Positions 51,426 to 61,192 of a stretch of 64,000 nt of DNA are shown here, one piece after another. A program made the translations under genes and the position numbers. The number at the start of each line of letters is the position of its first letter. Position 1 is the stretch's first letter. The notes beneath the pieces are model-generated. The model saw only the letters and a program-made list of their open reading frames with translations. It was not told the DNA's origin and searched no databases. Origin of the DNA: Stagnihabitans lacustris (GTDB taxonomy: Bacteria > Pseudomonadota > Alphaproteobacteria > Rhodobacterales > Rhodobacteraceae); the NCBI RefSeq assembly GCF_025950525.1, contig NZ_JAPDGS010000003.1, forward strand, positions 124,001 through 188,000, read 5' to 3'.

Positions 51426-51980
51426 TCAGTCGAAATCGAAGGGGCCTTTCAGACCCGACACATCCTTGGGAGCCATGCGCAACGCCTCGCGCAGGTCGAT
51501 CAGGTAGACCAGGGCGCCATCCAGCCGCGTCACCCCCTTCATCGCGCCAGAATTCCAGCTGCCCGGAACCGACGGAACCGGGTCGATCACGCCAGCCGCA
51601 ATCTCGACGACCGAGCGCACGCGGTCGGCTGCGATGGCCACGGTCGGCGCGGAATCGCCCGCGAAATCCAGCACGATCAGCCGCTCTTCGCTTTCGTCAT
51701 GCGACAGGCGTTGCAGGCCAAGCGGCAGGCTCAGATCCATGACGGGAATACCCTGGCCACGGATGTCGATCATCCCGATCAGGTCGGACGAGGCATTGGG
51801 CAGGGCAGAGATGGCCTGGCTGTCCAGGATCTCGCGCACATTGGCGACATCAACGGCAAAAATCTGATCGCCCAGGTCAAAGGTGACAAAGGTCGAAGTG
51901 TCGGTCTCGACCTCTACCGTTGGGCCAAAGCGGCGGCGCAAACCGGGTCTTGTGCTGGGGGTTGTGTCAACTGCTGCCAT
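51426..51980 (-). CDS. cheW: Chemotaxis coupling protein CheW (first copy)
   Basis: A 184-residue adaptor linking receptors and CheA. It has TFDLGDQIFAVDVANVREIL, LIGMIDIRGQGIPVMDLSL and VIDPVPSVPGSWNS, the classical CheW pattern. ATG 51980 is placed by GGTGGAT upstream; a GTG three codons earlier is an alternative. It lies between the chemoreceptor gene and cheR. Confidence 0.93.
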   Translation of the reverse strand: MAAVDTTPSTRPGLRRRFGPTVEVETDTSTFVTFDLGDQIFAVDVANVREILDSQAISALPNASSDLIGMIDIRGQGIPVMDLSLPLGLQRLSHDESEERLIVLDFAGDSAPTVAIAADRVRSVVEIAAGVIDPVPSVPGSWNSGAMKGVTRLDGALVYLIDLREALRMAPKDVSGLKGPFDFD

Positions 51981-52035
51981 GATATCCACCGGCTAAATTC
52001 TGGGTGGCGCGAGGCCCGCGCCACCCGAAAAGGGT

Positions 52036-54204
52036 TCAGAACCGCTCGAAGTCCGAGTCCTTCACGTCATCATCGGACAGGTCCAGCACCAGGCCGGTCG
52101 TCCCATCCATCACCTGGCGCTGCGCACCCTGACGCCATTGCGCCGCGGTGTTCGAGGCCGCAGGCCGAGAGGTCTTTTGCGGCGCACGACCCCGATCCCG
52201 GCTGCCATTCTCGTCCAGCTTGAAGAAGCTGATGATGCCATGCAGCTGTTCCGATTGCGCCGCCAGACCGTCGGAAACCGAGGCCGCTTCGGTCGAGGCC
52301 GAAGCATTGCGCTGGATCACCGTATCCAATTGGCGGATCGCCTGGTTGATCTGATCGGCGCCGGTGTTCTGCTCGCGCATCGCGGCGGAAATCTCTTGCA
52401 CCAGATCCGCCGTGCGCTGGATCGAGGGCACGAGGGTCTGCAGCATCTCGCCGGCCTTGCGGCTGACATCGACGGTCCGGCCCGAGAGCTCATTGATTTC
52501 GCCCGCCGCCTGTTGGCTGCGTTCGGCCAGTTTGCGCACTTCCGAGGCGACCACGGCAAAGCCCTTGCCATGTTGCCCGGCCCGCGCCGCCTCGACCGCG
52601 GCGTTCAGCGCCAGAAGGTCGGTTTGCCGCGCGATTTCCTGGATGATGGTGATCTTGTCGGCAATCGTGCGCATTGCGGTCACGGCCTCGCCCACGGCCT
52701 CGCCGCTTTCCTTGGCCTGGGTCGCGGCATGGGTCGCGATCTTCTCGGTCTGCGCGGCATTGTCCGCCGACTGCCGGATGTTCGCCGACATCTCTTCCAT
52801 CGCCGAAGAAGCCTGTTCCGCCGCCGCCGCCTGTTCGGTGGCGCCCGAGGACAGGTCCTCGGCCGTCGAGCTCATGGCATGGGCCGAGGTCGCCACGCTT
52901 TGCGACGAGATCGACATATTGCCCACGACATCGCGCAGCTTGGCCAGCATCCGTTCCAGGGCGATGCCCAGGGTGTCGGCCTCGGACCGGCGCTTGGTCG
53001 TCACCGTCAGATCGCCGCGCGAAATCGCCTCGGCGGTCGTGGTCATCACTTTCAACGACGAGGTCATGTCGCCCATCGCAATCATCAAATCGCCAAGCTC
53101 GTCCTTCGAGGTCGCATGGGTGTCGGCGTTCAGATCGCCTTCGGCCACTTTGCGGGCGGCCACCACGGCGCGGCCCAGGCCACGGGTGATCGACACAACC
53201 ATCACCACGGCGCCAACAACGCCGATTGCGATGGCCAGAAGGGCAAAGGTCAGGATCAAGGAGCGGCTGGAGCTGTAGGCCGTTGCGGCCGCTTCGACCG
53301 TCTCTGCGGTTTCAGCCTTCACGTTCTTGATCACGTCGTCCAGCAAAACGGTGCGCCGATTCACCAGCTTGCCCAGTTCGCCGAACAGGATGGTTTGTGC
53401 CTTGTTCTCTGTATTGGCGACGACCAGCGCCAGAACCTGTTCGCCCGTCGACAACACAGATTTTGTCGCTTTTTCAAACGCTTCGTATTCCAGACGCACA
53501 CGTCCGCCATTCATTTCGCCAAGGCGTTGCAGCGCGGCCTGGGTTTCTGCGATCTGCGCGCTCAGTTCAGTCGACAGCGTGGCAATCGTTTCGTCCTGCG
53601 TGTGGGAATCCAGGATCGACGTGTTCAGGTTGACCAGCAAGGCCAGGTCGCTGACCACGTCAATCTGGTTGATGAAAGGATCAACCCCCATCGCACCCGA
53701 GGCAACGATTGCGTCATTCAACGCAGACTCGCGGTTCCCGATCTCGTTGGCTTCTTTGGCCACATTCGCCACAATCAAAGCGGATGACGCGGCGCGGCTG
53801 CTTGCGCGCGACAGTTTCATCACTTCATCGCGCTGCGCAGCGATCAGGCCGCTGACCAGGGACAGTTCCTCCAGCGCCTTGGTGATTGACCCATCGTCCA
53901 GCTTGGTCAGTTCATCAATGTCTGCGTTTTGGGCCGTGCGAAGGTCCGTGATTTCTTCTTCGATTGCGGTCATGTCCTCTTCGGTGTTCGTCAGGATATG
54001 GCGCAGGGTCAAATAGTCCATCTTGGTCCAGTTTTGCCGCAGATTGCCAGCCAGTTCGACCTGACGGTTGTTGACCGTGGCCAGTCGGTCCGCCTGAGTG
54101 TTGACGCGTTCCAGCGCATCCAGTCCGATCCAGGAAATCGCCCCCAAAAGGACGAGGATCAGTCCGAAGATCGCGCCAAGCTTGGATTTTATGGTGAGTT
54201 TCAT
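52036..54204 (-). CDS. Methyl-accepting chemotaxis protein
   Basis: A 722-residue transmembrane chemoreceptor: TM1 about residues 10-27, a helical periplasmic domain 28-315, TM2 316-338, HAMP 340-395 with a second HAMP-like segment, and a cytoplasmic signalling domain with the hairpin tip [21 protein letters not shown] in 523-543 and [18 protein letters not shown] after it. The periplasmic domain resembles four-helix-bundle or HBM-type sensors by its even helical content, but its ligand is unknown. The C-terminus DSDFERF is reminiscent of a CheR/CheB-tethering pentapeptide. It lies in the che operon between two cheW genes. Confidence 0.93.
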   Translation of the reverse strand: MKLTIKSKLGAIFGLILVLLGAISWIGLDALERVNTQADRLATVNNRQVELAGNLRQNWTKMDYLTLRHILTNTEEDMTAIEEEITDLRTAQNADIDELTKLDDGSITKALEELSLVSGLIAAQRDEVMKLSRASSRAASSALIVANVAKEANEIGNRESALNDAIVASGAMGVDPFINQIDVVSDLALLVNLNTSILDSHTQDETIATLSTELSAQIAETQAALQRLGEMNGGRVRLEYEAFEKATKSVLSTGEQVLALVVANTENKAQTILFGELGKLVNRRTVLLDDVIKNVKAETAETVEAAATAYSSSRSLILTFALLAIAIGVVGAVVMVVSITRGLGRAVVAARKVAEGDLNADTHATSKDELGDLMIAMGDMTSSLKVMTTTAEAISRGDLTVTTKRRSEADTLGIALERMLAKLRDVVGNMSISSQSVATSAHAMSSTAEDLSSGATEQAAAAEQASSAMEEMSANIRQSADNAAQTEKIATHAATQAKESGEAVGEAVTAMRTIADKITIIQEIARQTDLLALNAAVEAARAGQHGKGFAVVASEVRKLAERSQQAAGEINELSGRTVDVSRKAGEMLQTLVPSIQRTADLVQEISAAMREQNTGADQINQAIRQLDTVIQRNASASTEAASVSDGLAAQSEQLHGIISFFKLDENGSRDRGRAPQKTSRPAASNTAAQWRQGAQRQVMDGTTGLVLDLSDDDVKDSDFERF

Positions 54205-54215
54205 CGCTTACTCGT

Positions 54216-54704
54216 TCAGTGGAGGGGGGGCGAGCTGGGGTCCGGCTCGAACAGGGATTCGGTTTCGATAATCAGCACCAGGTCGCCATTGCGACGAACC
54301 GAGCCGCGGACATATTCGGCAGGCCAGGGCGCGCCGCGCAGGGGAAGGGCCTCGATCCGAGCGGGATCAATTTCCATCACCTCTTCGACGCCATCGGCCA
54401 AAAGCGCCAACCGGTGACTTTCATTGCCGCGCGGCAGGTCCAGGACGACGATCTGGCCGTCATCGCCGTCGTGCGGCGGCATACACAATCGTCGTCGCAC
54501 ATCAACCAGCGGCACCACAGCGCCGCGGACATTGATCAGCCAGGGGGCAAGCCCGCCGGCATTGGGCACCCGTGTGCGCGGGATTTCGTGAATGACTTCA
54601 TGCACATGCCGAACCGGGATCGCGAAGGATTCGCCGTTCAGCCGGACGATCAGGGACATTTCAAGCCCCGTTTCGCCGTCGTCCAGATTTGAGTTTGATG
54701 ACAT
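54216..54704 (-). CDS. Chemotaxis coupling protein CheW (second copy)
   Basis: A 162-residue CheW-domain protein with SLIVRLNGESFAIPVRHVHEVI, WLINVRGAVVPLVDVRRRL and VVLDLPRGNESHRLALLADGV. It diverges clearly from the first CheW in the operon, so the two may couple different receptors. ATG 54704 is preceded by GAGG; TTG 54722 would overlap the cheA stop. It lies 7 bases after cheA and 11 before the receptor gene. Confidence 0.9.
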   Translation of the reverse strand: MSSNSNLDDGETGLEMSLIVRLNGESFAIPVRHVHEVIHEIPRTRVPNAGGLAPWLINVRGAVVPLVDVRRRLCMPPHDGDDGQIVVLDLPRGNESHRLALLADGVEEVMEIDPARIEALPLRGAPWPAEYVRGSVRRNGDLVLIIETESLFEPDPSSPPLH

Positions 54705-54711
54705 CGGAACC

Positions 54712-56643
54712 TCAGGCGGCAAGGGCTTGCGTCTGGCCGTTCAACAGGCCGCGCAGCAGGGAAGTGATGTCCAGGATCAGCGCGACCGTGCCATCGCCCA
54801 GGATCGTCGATCCGGCGAAGTCGGACAGCGCGGCATGGAAGGGCGACATGGGTTTGATGACGGTCTGGTGTTGGCCAAGGATGTCATCGACGACCAGGCC
54901 CATCCGCTGCCCCTCAGCCCGGACAATGACGACGCGGCGGCGGGTCACGCCGTCGGTCGAGACGTTGAAGAGGTCGGCCAGATCGACGAAGGGCACCATT
55001 TCGTCCCGGATGGCCAGCATGGTCCGTCCGCTGTCGCGCCGCAGTTCGGTCAGGTCGAATTCGACACATTCATCGACGGCGATCAGCGGCATGACGAAGA
55101 TATCGCCGCCCAGTTGCACCAAAAGCCCGTCGATGATGGCAAGCGTCAGCGGCAGGCGCAGCGAAATCAGCGTGCCTTCGCCCTTGCGCGACATGACCTC
55201 GACCGAGCCGCGCAGCGCGGTGATCGTGGTCATGACGGCATCCATCCCGACGCCGCGGCCCGACACGTTCGAGACCTTTTCCGCGGTCGAGAAACCGGGG
55301 GCAAAGATCAGCTCGGCCAGCTGGTTTTCGGTCGGCGTCGCGTCCGGTGACAGGATGCCACGTTCGATCGCCTTTTGCCGGATGCGTTCGTGGTCCAGGC
55401 CCTTGCCGTCATCCTCGATCGTGATGAGGATTTCGCCGGCATCCTGACAGGCCGAGAGCCGGACCAGTCCCTGCGCCGGCTTGCCCGCCGCGATGCGTTC
55501 GGCCTCGGACTCGATGCCGTGGTCGACGGAGTTGCGGATCATGTGGACCAGGGGTTCGGAGAGGCGATCGAGGACGTTCTTGTCGATCTCAGTCTCGCCA
55601 CCTTCGGTTTCCAGGATCACGTCCTTGCCCAGTTCGACCGACAAGTCGCGGACAACGCGCCGGAATTTGCCAAAGACGGTTTCGATGGGAAGCATGCGGA
55701 TGGCCAAGGTCGTGTCGCGAAGGCCGCCGATCAGACGCTGAAACTCTTCCACCAGACCATCCAGGGTCGAATCACCAAACCGGGCCGCGATTTGGTTCAG
55801 GCGGGCCTGGGCAATCACCAGCTCGCCCAATTGATCCAGGATCGCGTCAAGCTTTGGCGCCGGAACGCGGACGGTTTCGGGGCTGTTTTGCGGGGACTTG
55901 GCCGTTGGGCTGCGGGCCTGAGTCGGACCGGCCTGCTTTTCCTCGACCTCGGCTTCGGGCTCGATGACCTCTTCGATGGTCAGTTCGGCATCTTCGGCAA
56001 AGATGAAGACCGATTCGACCGCCGCGCGCCCCTGGGTCGTGTGCAGCGTCACATCCCAGCTCAGCAGGCTTTGTGTCGGGTCCAGGTCGGCGAGGCTTGG
56101 CAGCCCTTGGGCCTGGCAGTGGATCTCGACCGTCCCGAGGCTGGCCAATTCGTCCAGCAAGAGGTCGGGCCGCATGCCGTGCATCATCGCCTTGGCGGCG
56201 GGGCGGAAATGGATATGCCAGGTCCGATCCGTCGGAGGCGGTGGCATGGGCGAGGAATTGGCCGCAGCCGACAGATGCGCCAGGATCGACGCCGCCTCGG
56301 GCGACTTTGCCAGCGCGTCAGAGCGTTCGGGATCGCCCCCCGCCTCGAGCAGCGCGATGATGTGGTCGCGACCGGCGAGGGCCGCATCCAGAAGTGGCCG
56401 AGTCACCGCGATCTTGCCCATGCGGACCAGGTCGAAGGCGTCCTCGAAGTGATGCACAAAGGCCGACAATGCGGGAAAGCCGAACATGCCGCCGCCGCCC
56501 TTCAGCGTGTGCAGCGCGCGAAAAACGCTGTCCACCGATTCGGGCGTGGCGGACACTTCCAGGTCAAGAAGCATGGTCTCAAGCTGTGCGAGCAGGTCGC
56601 GGGCCTCGATCACATAGCTTTGGATGGCGGGGTTCACTTCCAT
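54712..56643 (-). CDS. cheA: Chemotaxis histidine kinase CheA
   Basis: A 643-residue kinase. P1: HPt domain with His45 in FRALHTLKGGGGMFGF. P2-like linker residues follow, with a Pro/Ser-rich stretch around 245-260. P3: dimerisation helices (KLDAILDQLGELVIAQARLN). P4: ATPase with HMIRNSVDHGIES (N box), DDGKGLD (G1) and GRGVGMDAV (G2). P5: CheW-like regulatory domain, ending ILDITSLLRGLLNGQTQALAA. It phosphorylates CheY and CheB. It lies 4 bases after cheY and 7 before the second cheW gene. Confidence 0.95.
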   Translation of the reverse strand: MEVNPAIQSYVIEARDLLAQLETMLLDLEVSATPESVDSVFRALHTLKGGGGMFGFPALSAFVHHFEDAFDLVRMGKIAVTRPLLDAALAGRDHIIALLEAGGDPERSDALAKSPEAASILAHLSAAANSSPMPPPPTDRTWHIHFRPAAKAMMHGMRPDLLLDELASLGTVEIHCQAQGLPSLADLDPTQSLLSWDVTLHTTQGRAAVESVFIFAEDAELTIEEVIEPEAEVEEKQAGPTQARSPTAKSPQNSPETVRVPAPKLDAILDQLGELVIAQARLNQIAARFGDSTLDGLVEEFQRLIGGLRDTTLAIRMLPIETVFGKFRRVVRDLSVELGKDVILETEGGETEIDKNVLDRLSEPLVHMIRNSVDHGIESEAERIAAGKPAQGLVRLSACQDAGEILITIEDDGKGLDHERIRQKAIERGILSPDATPTENQLAELIFAPGFSTAEKVSNVSGRGVGMDAVMTTITALRGSVEVMSRKGEGTLISLRLPLTLAIIDGLLVQLGGDIFVMPLIAVDECVEFDLTELRRDSGRTMLAIRDEMVPFVDLADLFNVSTDGVTRRRVVIVRAEGQRMGLVVDDILGQHQTVIKPMSPFHAALSDFAGSTILGDGTVALILDITSLLRGLLNGQTQALAA

Positions 56644-56647
56644 CGGA

Positions 56648-57013
56648 TCAACCTGCCAGCTTCCGGGTGACGGTAAGTAACATGTTGGCGTCGAAAGGTT
56701 TGTTCAGCCAACCGGTCGCCCCAAGCGCCTTGCCCTCGGCCTTGGCCTCGGGGCGGGATTCGGTGGTCAGCATCAGGATCGGGATGCCCGCGCCCTTGGC
56801 ATCGGATCGCGCGTTCTTGATGAACTCGAACCCGTTCATCACCGGCATGTTCAAGTCGACAATCACCAAAGCCACGGGTTCCGAGCGCAGTTTCTGCAGG
56901 CCCTGAAGCCCATTCTCCGCCTCGATCACGCGGTAGCCGGCATTGCCCAGCGTAAAGGCGACCATGTCGCGGATCGCCTTGCTGTCGTCGATGGAAAGGA
57001 CGGTTTTGGACAT
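56648..57013 (-). CDS. cheY: Chemotaxis response regulator CheY
   Basis: A 121-residue single-domain receiver: acidic DD in LSIDDSKAIRDM, phospho-acceptor Asp in VIVDLNMPVMNG, Thr in MLTTESRP and Lys in WLNKPFDA. It would control the motor or another output when phosphorylated by CheA. It overlaps neither neighbour (6-base gap to the STAS gene, 4 to cheA). Confidence 0.93.
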   Translation of the reverse strand: MSKTVLSIDDSKAIRDMVAFTLGNAGYRVIEAENGLQGLQKLRSEPVALVIVDLNMPVMNGFEFIKNARSDAKGAGIPILMLTTESRPEAKAEGKALGATGWLNKPFDANMLLTVTRKLAG

Positions 57014-57019
57014 CTCACC

Positions 57020-57292
57020 TCACAGAAGTTTTTGGGCCGAAAGGAGGCGCCGCGCCTCCGGGCCATATTGGGGAGCAAGGCCGGCAGCGGTCAGTTGCGC
57101 GGCCGTGGCCAGGCACAATTGCAACGAGACCGCGGAAGGATGGGCGCAACCGTCGGATTCGGTGAATTCGATGGTGAAGGGGCGGGTTTCTGCGATCAGC
57201 CCCAGAAGCCGGGTGCGGTGGTCCTGCGCCTCGCCCACAGCCAAACGGGCCGGGATGTAAAGGGACTCGTCAGCAGACGCTTCAAGGGTCAT
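57020..57292 (-). CDS. STAS-domain-like protein, first gene of the che operon (CheS-like position)
   Basis: A 90-residue protein: MTLEASADESLYIPARLAVGEAQ, then RTRLLGLIAETRPFTIEFTESDGCAHPSAVSLQLCLATAAQL in parts, a short alpha/beta arrangement suggesting a STAS-like fold. It directly precedes cheY in the operon, the same place as CheS in Sinorhizobium, which binds CheA and helps drain CheY phosphate. No phospho-serine motif is certain. ATG 57292 is preferred; a longer frame is non-conserved. Confidence 0.6.
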   Translation of the reverse strand: MTLEASADESLYIPARLAVGEAQDHRTRLLGLIAETRPFTIEFTESDGCAHPSAVSLQLCLATAAQLTAAGLAPQYGPEARRLLSAQKLL

Positions 57293-57466
57293 TCGGGCGG
57301 CCTCCACACCAATTGCCGGGATAGCAGTAAGCACAGAAGGTGAACGGCTGCTTAATGCCCCACCTTCCGCGCAATTTTTTTTTCCCCCCGGAGCCATGCT
57401 GGGGTTAGGTTTCCGTTAGGGCTTTTCTGCCAGTCTCCGGCTCAAGATCAGGGAAGGACGGTTGGC

Positions 57467-59047
57467 ATGGCGTGGGCGGCACGGGTTCGCGATATCAGGG
57501 CGGACATGATTGGTGGCATTGCGGCATTGTCCGATACCCTGGGCACGATGCAGCGGTCGATGGCCGATCTGGTGGTGCAGATGCGGCAGGTCATTGCCAT
57601 TCAGGGGCTTCAGGGCGGCAAGATCGGCCGGTTCAACGTGCTTCTCAGCGAAATCGTCGCGGTGATGTCCGATTGGGAAAAGCGTCTGAATGACCCGTCG
57701 CGGCGGCTGTTGCTGGATGGAATCACGGGTGATCTGGCTGGGCTCAGCCGAATCCGGCTGTTTTTCCACTTCCTGGCCACGATCACCGCCATCCAGATCA
57801 CGCGGGAAAAGTCCGTTGAACTTATGTCCTTCGTTGATGACCTGAAGTCGATGCCCGACAAGATCGAGGTCGAATTGGCCCGCGCCCAGTCCGGGGTCGA
57901 GAATTTCCGCAAGGCGCAGGAATCAATGGCTCGCGATGCCTCGTCCGGGGCGCAGGTTCTGGCGCGGGCGGAACAGAAACTGGCCTCGGTCGCCCAGTCG
58001 CTGGTCGAGGCGGAACGCTCTGCCGAAGTGGCCTCGGGCGGCGCCTCGCGCCTCGCGCAGCGCGCGATGGAAAGTGCGGAGGCGGCGGTGGTGCGGCTGG
58101 TCAAGGCCTTTCAATTCTCGGATTCCGCCGCGCAAAGGCTGGAACATGTCGAGGCGATCCTCGCGGCCGGCGCCCCGGGGTCTGCCCATGCCGCGTTGGG
58201 CGCCGCGCAGCTGCAGGCCCTGGCCGATGACCTGACCGATATCGTGCGCGAGTTGGACGACAGCCTGGGTGCGATCGGGCAGATCGGCCGCTCGGTTCTG
58301 GACGGTTTCGCACCCAGTCAGGAAGAGATGCGCAAGATGCTGGCTTCGCAGACCCAGATCCAGGGCCTGTTCACCGCAGCGACCGACACCGCCCGCCCCA
58401 CGCTGGAGCGGATCAGCGCCCAATGCGAAAGCCTGGCCAGCGAGATCACCGAGGTTCTGGCCCGGCTGGAGGCTTTGGACGACATCGGCCAGGCGATCAG
58501 CCTTGCCGCGGTCAATGCGCGGGTCAAGGCGGCCCATGCGGCGCTGGCCAAGCAGGAATTGGGCTATATCGCCATGGCGGTGAATGAAAGCGCGGGTCAG
58601 GCGGTTTCGACCATCGCCGTCGCCGTAAAGGGGATGGAGCAGTTGCGCAGCCAACTGGATGCGCTGGATTATCCGGGCATGGCGGTCAAACTCTCCGAGT
58701 TGACCGAGGTCGTCGACGCGATCCAGACCACCCTTTCCGCCGCCGAATCGCGTGAGGCCGAGATGTCGGAGGTCGAGGTGCGGATCTCTGCCACGCTGGA
58801 TGCGCTGGACGGGGTCACTGTCTCGGGCCAGCAGCGGCTGGCCGACCTGCCGCGCCTGGCCAAGGCCATGGCCGATGCTGCCGCCGAAATCCGGCGGGCG
58901 GGCATGGGCCGTGTCGATGCGGGGGCGCTCTCGGGTCTGATCCCGCTTTACACCATGGCGCGTGAACGCGAGGTCCATGCGATGTTCACGGGCCAACCGG
59001 TCGAGCAAGAGGCCTTGAACGAGGATCTCGATTCCATCCTCTTCTGA
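57467..59047 (+). CDS. Cytoplasmic chemoreceptor-like coiled-coil protein (degenerate)
   Basis: A 526-residue protein with no transmembrane helix. It is mostly predicted helical. About residues 340-385 resemble the receptor hairpin tip: DIGQAISLAAVNARVKAAHA corresponds to QTNLLALNAAIEAARA, and GYIAMAVNESAGQA to GFAVVADEVR. The canonical Glu/Gln contacts are partly replaced. N-terminal helices (residues 1-120) have no known sensor domain. It is transcribed divergently from the che operon with GGAAGGAC before the ATG. It may be a structural or soluble receptor for the same CheA/CheW, or a chemotaxis accessory protein. Methylation-site consensus is not visible. Confidence 0.6.
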   Translation: MAWAARVRDIRADMIGGIAALSDTLGTMQRSMADLVVQMRQVIAIQGLQGGKIGRFNVLLSEIVAVMSDWEKRLNDPSRRLLLDGITGDLAGLSRIRLFFHFLATITAIQITREKSVELMSFVDDLKSMPDKIEVELARAQSGVENFRKAQESMARDASSGAQVLARAEQKLASVAQSLVEAERSAEVASGGASRLAQRAMESAEAAVVRLVKAFQFSDSAAQRLEHVEAILAAGAPGSAHAALGAAQLQALADDLTDIVRELDDSLGAIGQIGRSVLDGFAPSQEEMRKMLASQTQIQGLFTAATDTARPTLERISAQCESLASEITEVLARLEALDDIGQAISLAAVNARVKAAHAALAKQELGYIAMAVNESAGQAVSTIAVAVKGMEQLRSQLDALDYPGMAVKLSELTEVVDAIQTTLSAAESREAEMSEVEVRISATLDALDGVTVSGQQRLADLPRLAKAMADAAAEIRRAGMGRVDAGALSGLIPLYTMAREREVHAMFTGQPVEQEALNEDLDSILF

Positions 59048-59147
59048 CCTGTCGTGCCTAACCGTCCATTAACCTTGTTGCGTTTTGTTGTCGGCGGGCC
59101 CGGTCCGTGCTATCTGCCCGCCCATCACCGATTGAAGGAGAGACCGC

Positions 59148-60542
59148 ATGGCTGCGGATTACATCGTCAAGGACATCGCTCTGGCCGGGTTCGGCCGCAA
59201 AGAGCTGGTCATCGCCGAGACTGAAATGCCCGGTCTCATGGCCTGCCGCGAAGAGTTTGGCGCCTCGCAACCCTTGAAGGGCGCACGCATCGCGGGCTCC
59301 TTGCACATGACGATCCAGACCGGCGTCCTGATCGAGACGCTGAAGGCGCTGGGCGCCGATGTGCGCTGGGCGTCCTGCAATATCTTCTCGACCCAGGATC
59401 ACGCTGCCGCGGCCATTGCCGCCGCCGGCACCCCGGTTTTCGCCATCAAGGGCGAAACGCTGGAGGAATATTGGGAATATACCGACAAGATCTTCCAATT
59501 CGCCGAAGGCACCTGCAACATGATCCTCGACGACGGCGGGGATGCGACGCTGTATATCCTCTTGGGCGCGCGGGTCGAGGCCGGGGAAACCGACCTGATC
59601 GCCGTTCCGACCTCTGACGAGGAAGTCTGCCTGTTCAACCAGATCAAGAAGCGGCTGGCGGCAAGCCCCGGCTGGTTCACCGCCCAGCGCGCCGCGATCC
59701 AAGGCGTGTCCGAGGAAACCACCACCGGCGTCCATCGCCTGTATGAGCTGCACAAGAAGGGTCAACTGCCCTTCCCGACGATCAACGTGAACGATTCGGT
59801 CACCAAGTCGAAGTTCGACAACAAGTATGGCTGCAAGGAGTCGCTGGTCGACGGCATCCGCCGCGCCACCGACACGATGATGGCCGGCAAGGTCGCCGTC
59901 GTTTGCGGGTATGGCGACGTCGGCAAGGGCTCGGCCGCTTCGCTGCGTGGCGCGGGTGCCCGCGTCAAAGTCACCGAAGTCGACCCGATCTGCGCGCTGC
60001 AGGCCGCGATGGATGGCTATGAAGTGACGCTTCTGGAAGACGAGGTCGCCACCGCCGATATCTTCATCACCACGACCGGCAACAAGGACGTGATCCGGAT
60101 CGAGCATATCCGCGCGATGAAGGACATGGCCATCGTCGGCAACATTGGCCACTTTGACAACGAAATCCAGGTGGCCGCGCTGCGCAACCACAAATGGACG
60201 AACATCAAGGAACAGGTCGACATGATCGAGATGCCCTCGGGCGCGCGCATCATCCTCCTGTCGGAAGGCCGGCTCTTGAACCTCGGCAATGCGACCGGCC
60301 ACCCGTCCTTCGTGATGTCGGCCTCCTTCACCAACCAAGTGCTGGCCCAGATCGAGCTTTGGACCAAGGGCGCCGATTATGCGCCCGGCGTCTATATCCT
60401 GCCGAAAGCGCTGGATGAAAAGGTTGCCCGTCTGCATCTGAAGAAGATCGGCGTCAAACTGACCGAGCTGCGCAAAGACCAGGCCGATTATATCGGCGTC
60501 AAGGTCGAAGGCCCCTTCAAGGCCGAGCACTACCGTTACTAA
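59148..60542 (+). CDS. ahcY: Adenosylhomocysteinase (S-adenosyl-L-homocysteine hydrolase)
   Basis: Reversibly splits S-adenosylhomocysteine to adenosine and homocysteine, completing the activated-methyl cycle. The 464-residue protein starts [20 protein letters not shown] and has [16 protein letters not shown], an [19 protein letters not shown] catalytic region (landmark), the NAD-binding [10 protein letters not shown] and the C-terminal Lys-x-Tyr region ending KAEHYRY. GAAGGAGAGA provides the ribosome site. An inverted repeat GGCGGGC...GCCCGCC lies in the leader (59093-59131), but it does not match known SAH riboswitches. A strong terminator follows. Confidence 0.97.
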   Translation: MAADYIVKDIALAGFGRKELVIAETEMPGLMACREEFGASQPLKGARIAGSLHMTIQTGVLIETLKALGADVRWASCNIFSTQDHAAAAIAAAGTPVFAIKGETLEEYWEYTDKIFQFAEGTCNMILDDGGDATLYILLGARVEAGETDLIAVPTSDEEVCLFNQIKKRLAASPGWFTAQRAAIQGVSEETTTGVHRLYELHKKGQLPFPTINVNDSVTKSKFDNKYGCKESLVDGIRRATDTMMAGKVAVVCGYGDVGKGSAASLRGAGARVKVTEVDPICALQAAMDGYEVTLLEDEVATADIFITTTGNKDVIRIEHIRAMKDMAIVGNIGHFDNEIQVAALRNHKWTNIKEQVDMIEMPSGARIILLSEGRLLNLGNATGHPSFVMSASFTNQVLAQIELWTKGADYAPGVYILPKALDEKVARLHLKKIGVKLTELRKDQADYIGVKVEGPFKAEHYRY

Positions 60543-60548
60543 GATCAA

Positions 60549-60581
60549 AAAGGCCCGCCCGGGGGACTCGGGCGGGCCTTT
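60549..60581. terminator. Rho-independent terminator of ahcY
   Basis: AAAGGCCCGCCC (60549-60560) and GGGCGGGCCTTT (60570-60581) form a perfect 12-bp stem with a 9-base loop, flanked by A and T runs so that it can act in both directions. It starts 7 bases after the ahcY stop. Confidence 0.9.
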
Positions 60582-60736
60582 CCTGAACCCGAGACGGGTT
60601 CGTAAAAACAGCGATCAATCGTTCCTCACCATGGCGCCAGGTTATCCGCGGCAGCCCGGTCGCTCACGGGGAAAAATCCCTCAGAACTCCCCGGATTTCG
60701 CTTTCCCGCGCGCCGAGGTCTGCCTAAGTTATCCCC

Positions 60737-61045
60737 ATGAAGCAGGAAGCCCATATCGCCCGCTATGCCGAGGCCCTGACCGCGGCCGGCATCGAGCCCG
60801 ATTTCGACCTTCTCCACCGCGTCACCATGGCTTGCGGCCCGCTGATTTATGCGCCAGCGACCGAGGTCCTGACTCTGGCCGACCTGCCCGCCTTTCGCAA
60901 AAGCCTGATCCGCAAGTTCGGCCCGCTGCCCGCCTTTGACGAGGCGATCCAGGCCGCCTGGGAGACCTGCGCCGAACCCCGCTATCGGGCGGTGCTGTTC
61001 TACATCCTGACCCGGCATTTCGGCAAAGCCGCCAGCCTGGGCTGA
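60737..61045 (+). CDS. DUF2853 family protein
   Basis: A 102-residue protein with ARYAEALTAAGIEPDFDLLHRV, ACGPLIYAPATEVL and LIRKFG, matching the small DUF2853 family (helical, function unknown). A C-terminal segment (RYRAVLFYILTRHFGKAASLG) is conserved-like. ATG 60737 is the natural start; ribosome site is weak. It is isolated: the ahcY terminator precedes and a predicted small gene follows. Confidence 0.78.
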   Translation: MKQEAHIARYAEALTAAGIEPDFDLLHRVTMACGPLIYAPATEVLTLADLPAFRKSLIRKFGPLPAFDEAIQAAWETCAEPRYRAVLFYILTRHFGKAASLG

Positions 61046-61080
61046 AGGACCAAGTCGCCTCAAACTTTCGCTTCTTGCGC

Positions 61081-61110
61081 TTGGACAGGGGCCCGCTTTT
61101 CGGGTATTCC
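61081..61110 (+). promoter_or_regulatory. Predicted promoter of the 21-codon ORF
   Basis: TTGGAC (61081-61086) and TATTCC (61105-61110) with an 18-base spacer resemble a modest sigma-70 promoter. Confidence 0.35.
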
Positions 61111-61126
61111 TTAGTCCAAGGGCATC

Positions 61127-61192
61127 ATGTCCTGGACCTTTTATCAGACACGTGCGAGCTGGGAGCATGTGGGGTGGATGAGGGGTCCCTAG
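61127..61192 (+). CDS. Predicted 21-residue ORF with its own promoter and terminator
   Basis: ATG 61127 is preceded by AAGGG and opens a 21-codon frame (MSWTFYQTRASWEHVGWMRG plus P) with three Trp codons, stopping at TAG inside the following hairpin loop. A terminator at 61178-61213 overlaps its end, and a promoter-like pair lies at 61081-61110, suggesting a ~95-nt transcript. It could be a small protein, a leader peptide or a regulatory RNA; no family is recognised. Confidence 0.35.
   Translation: MSWTFYQTRASWEHVGWMRGP

Noticed and set aside
59093..59131. Possible SAH riboswitch upstream of ahcY
   Set aside because: There is an inverted repeat GGCGGGC/GCCCGCC, but the conserved core of the known SAH riboswitch is absent and the leader is short.
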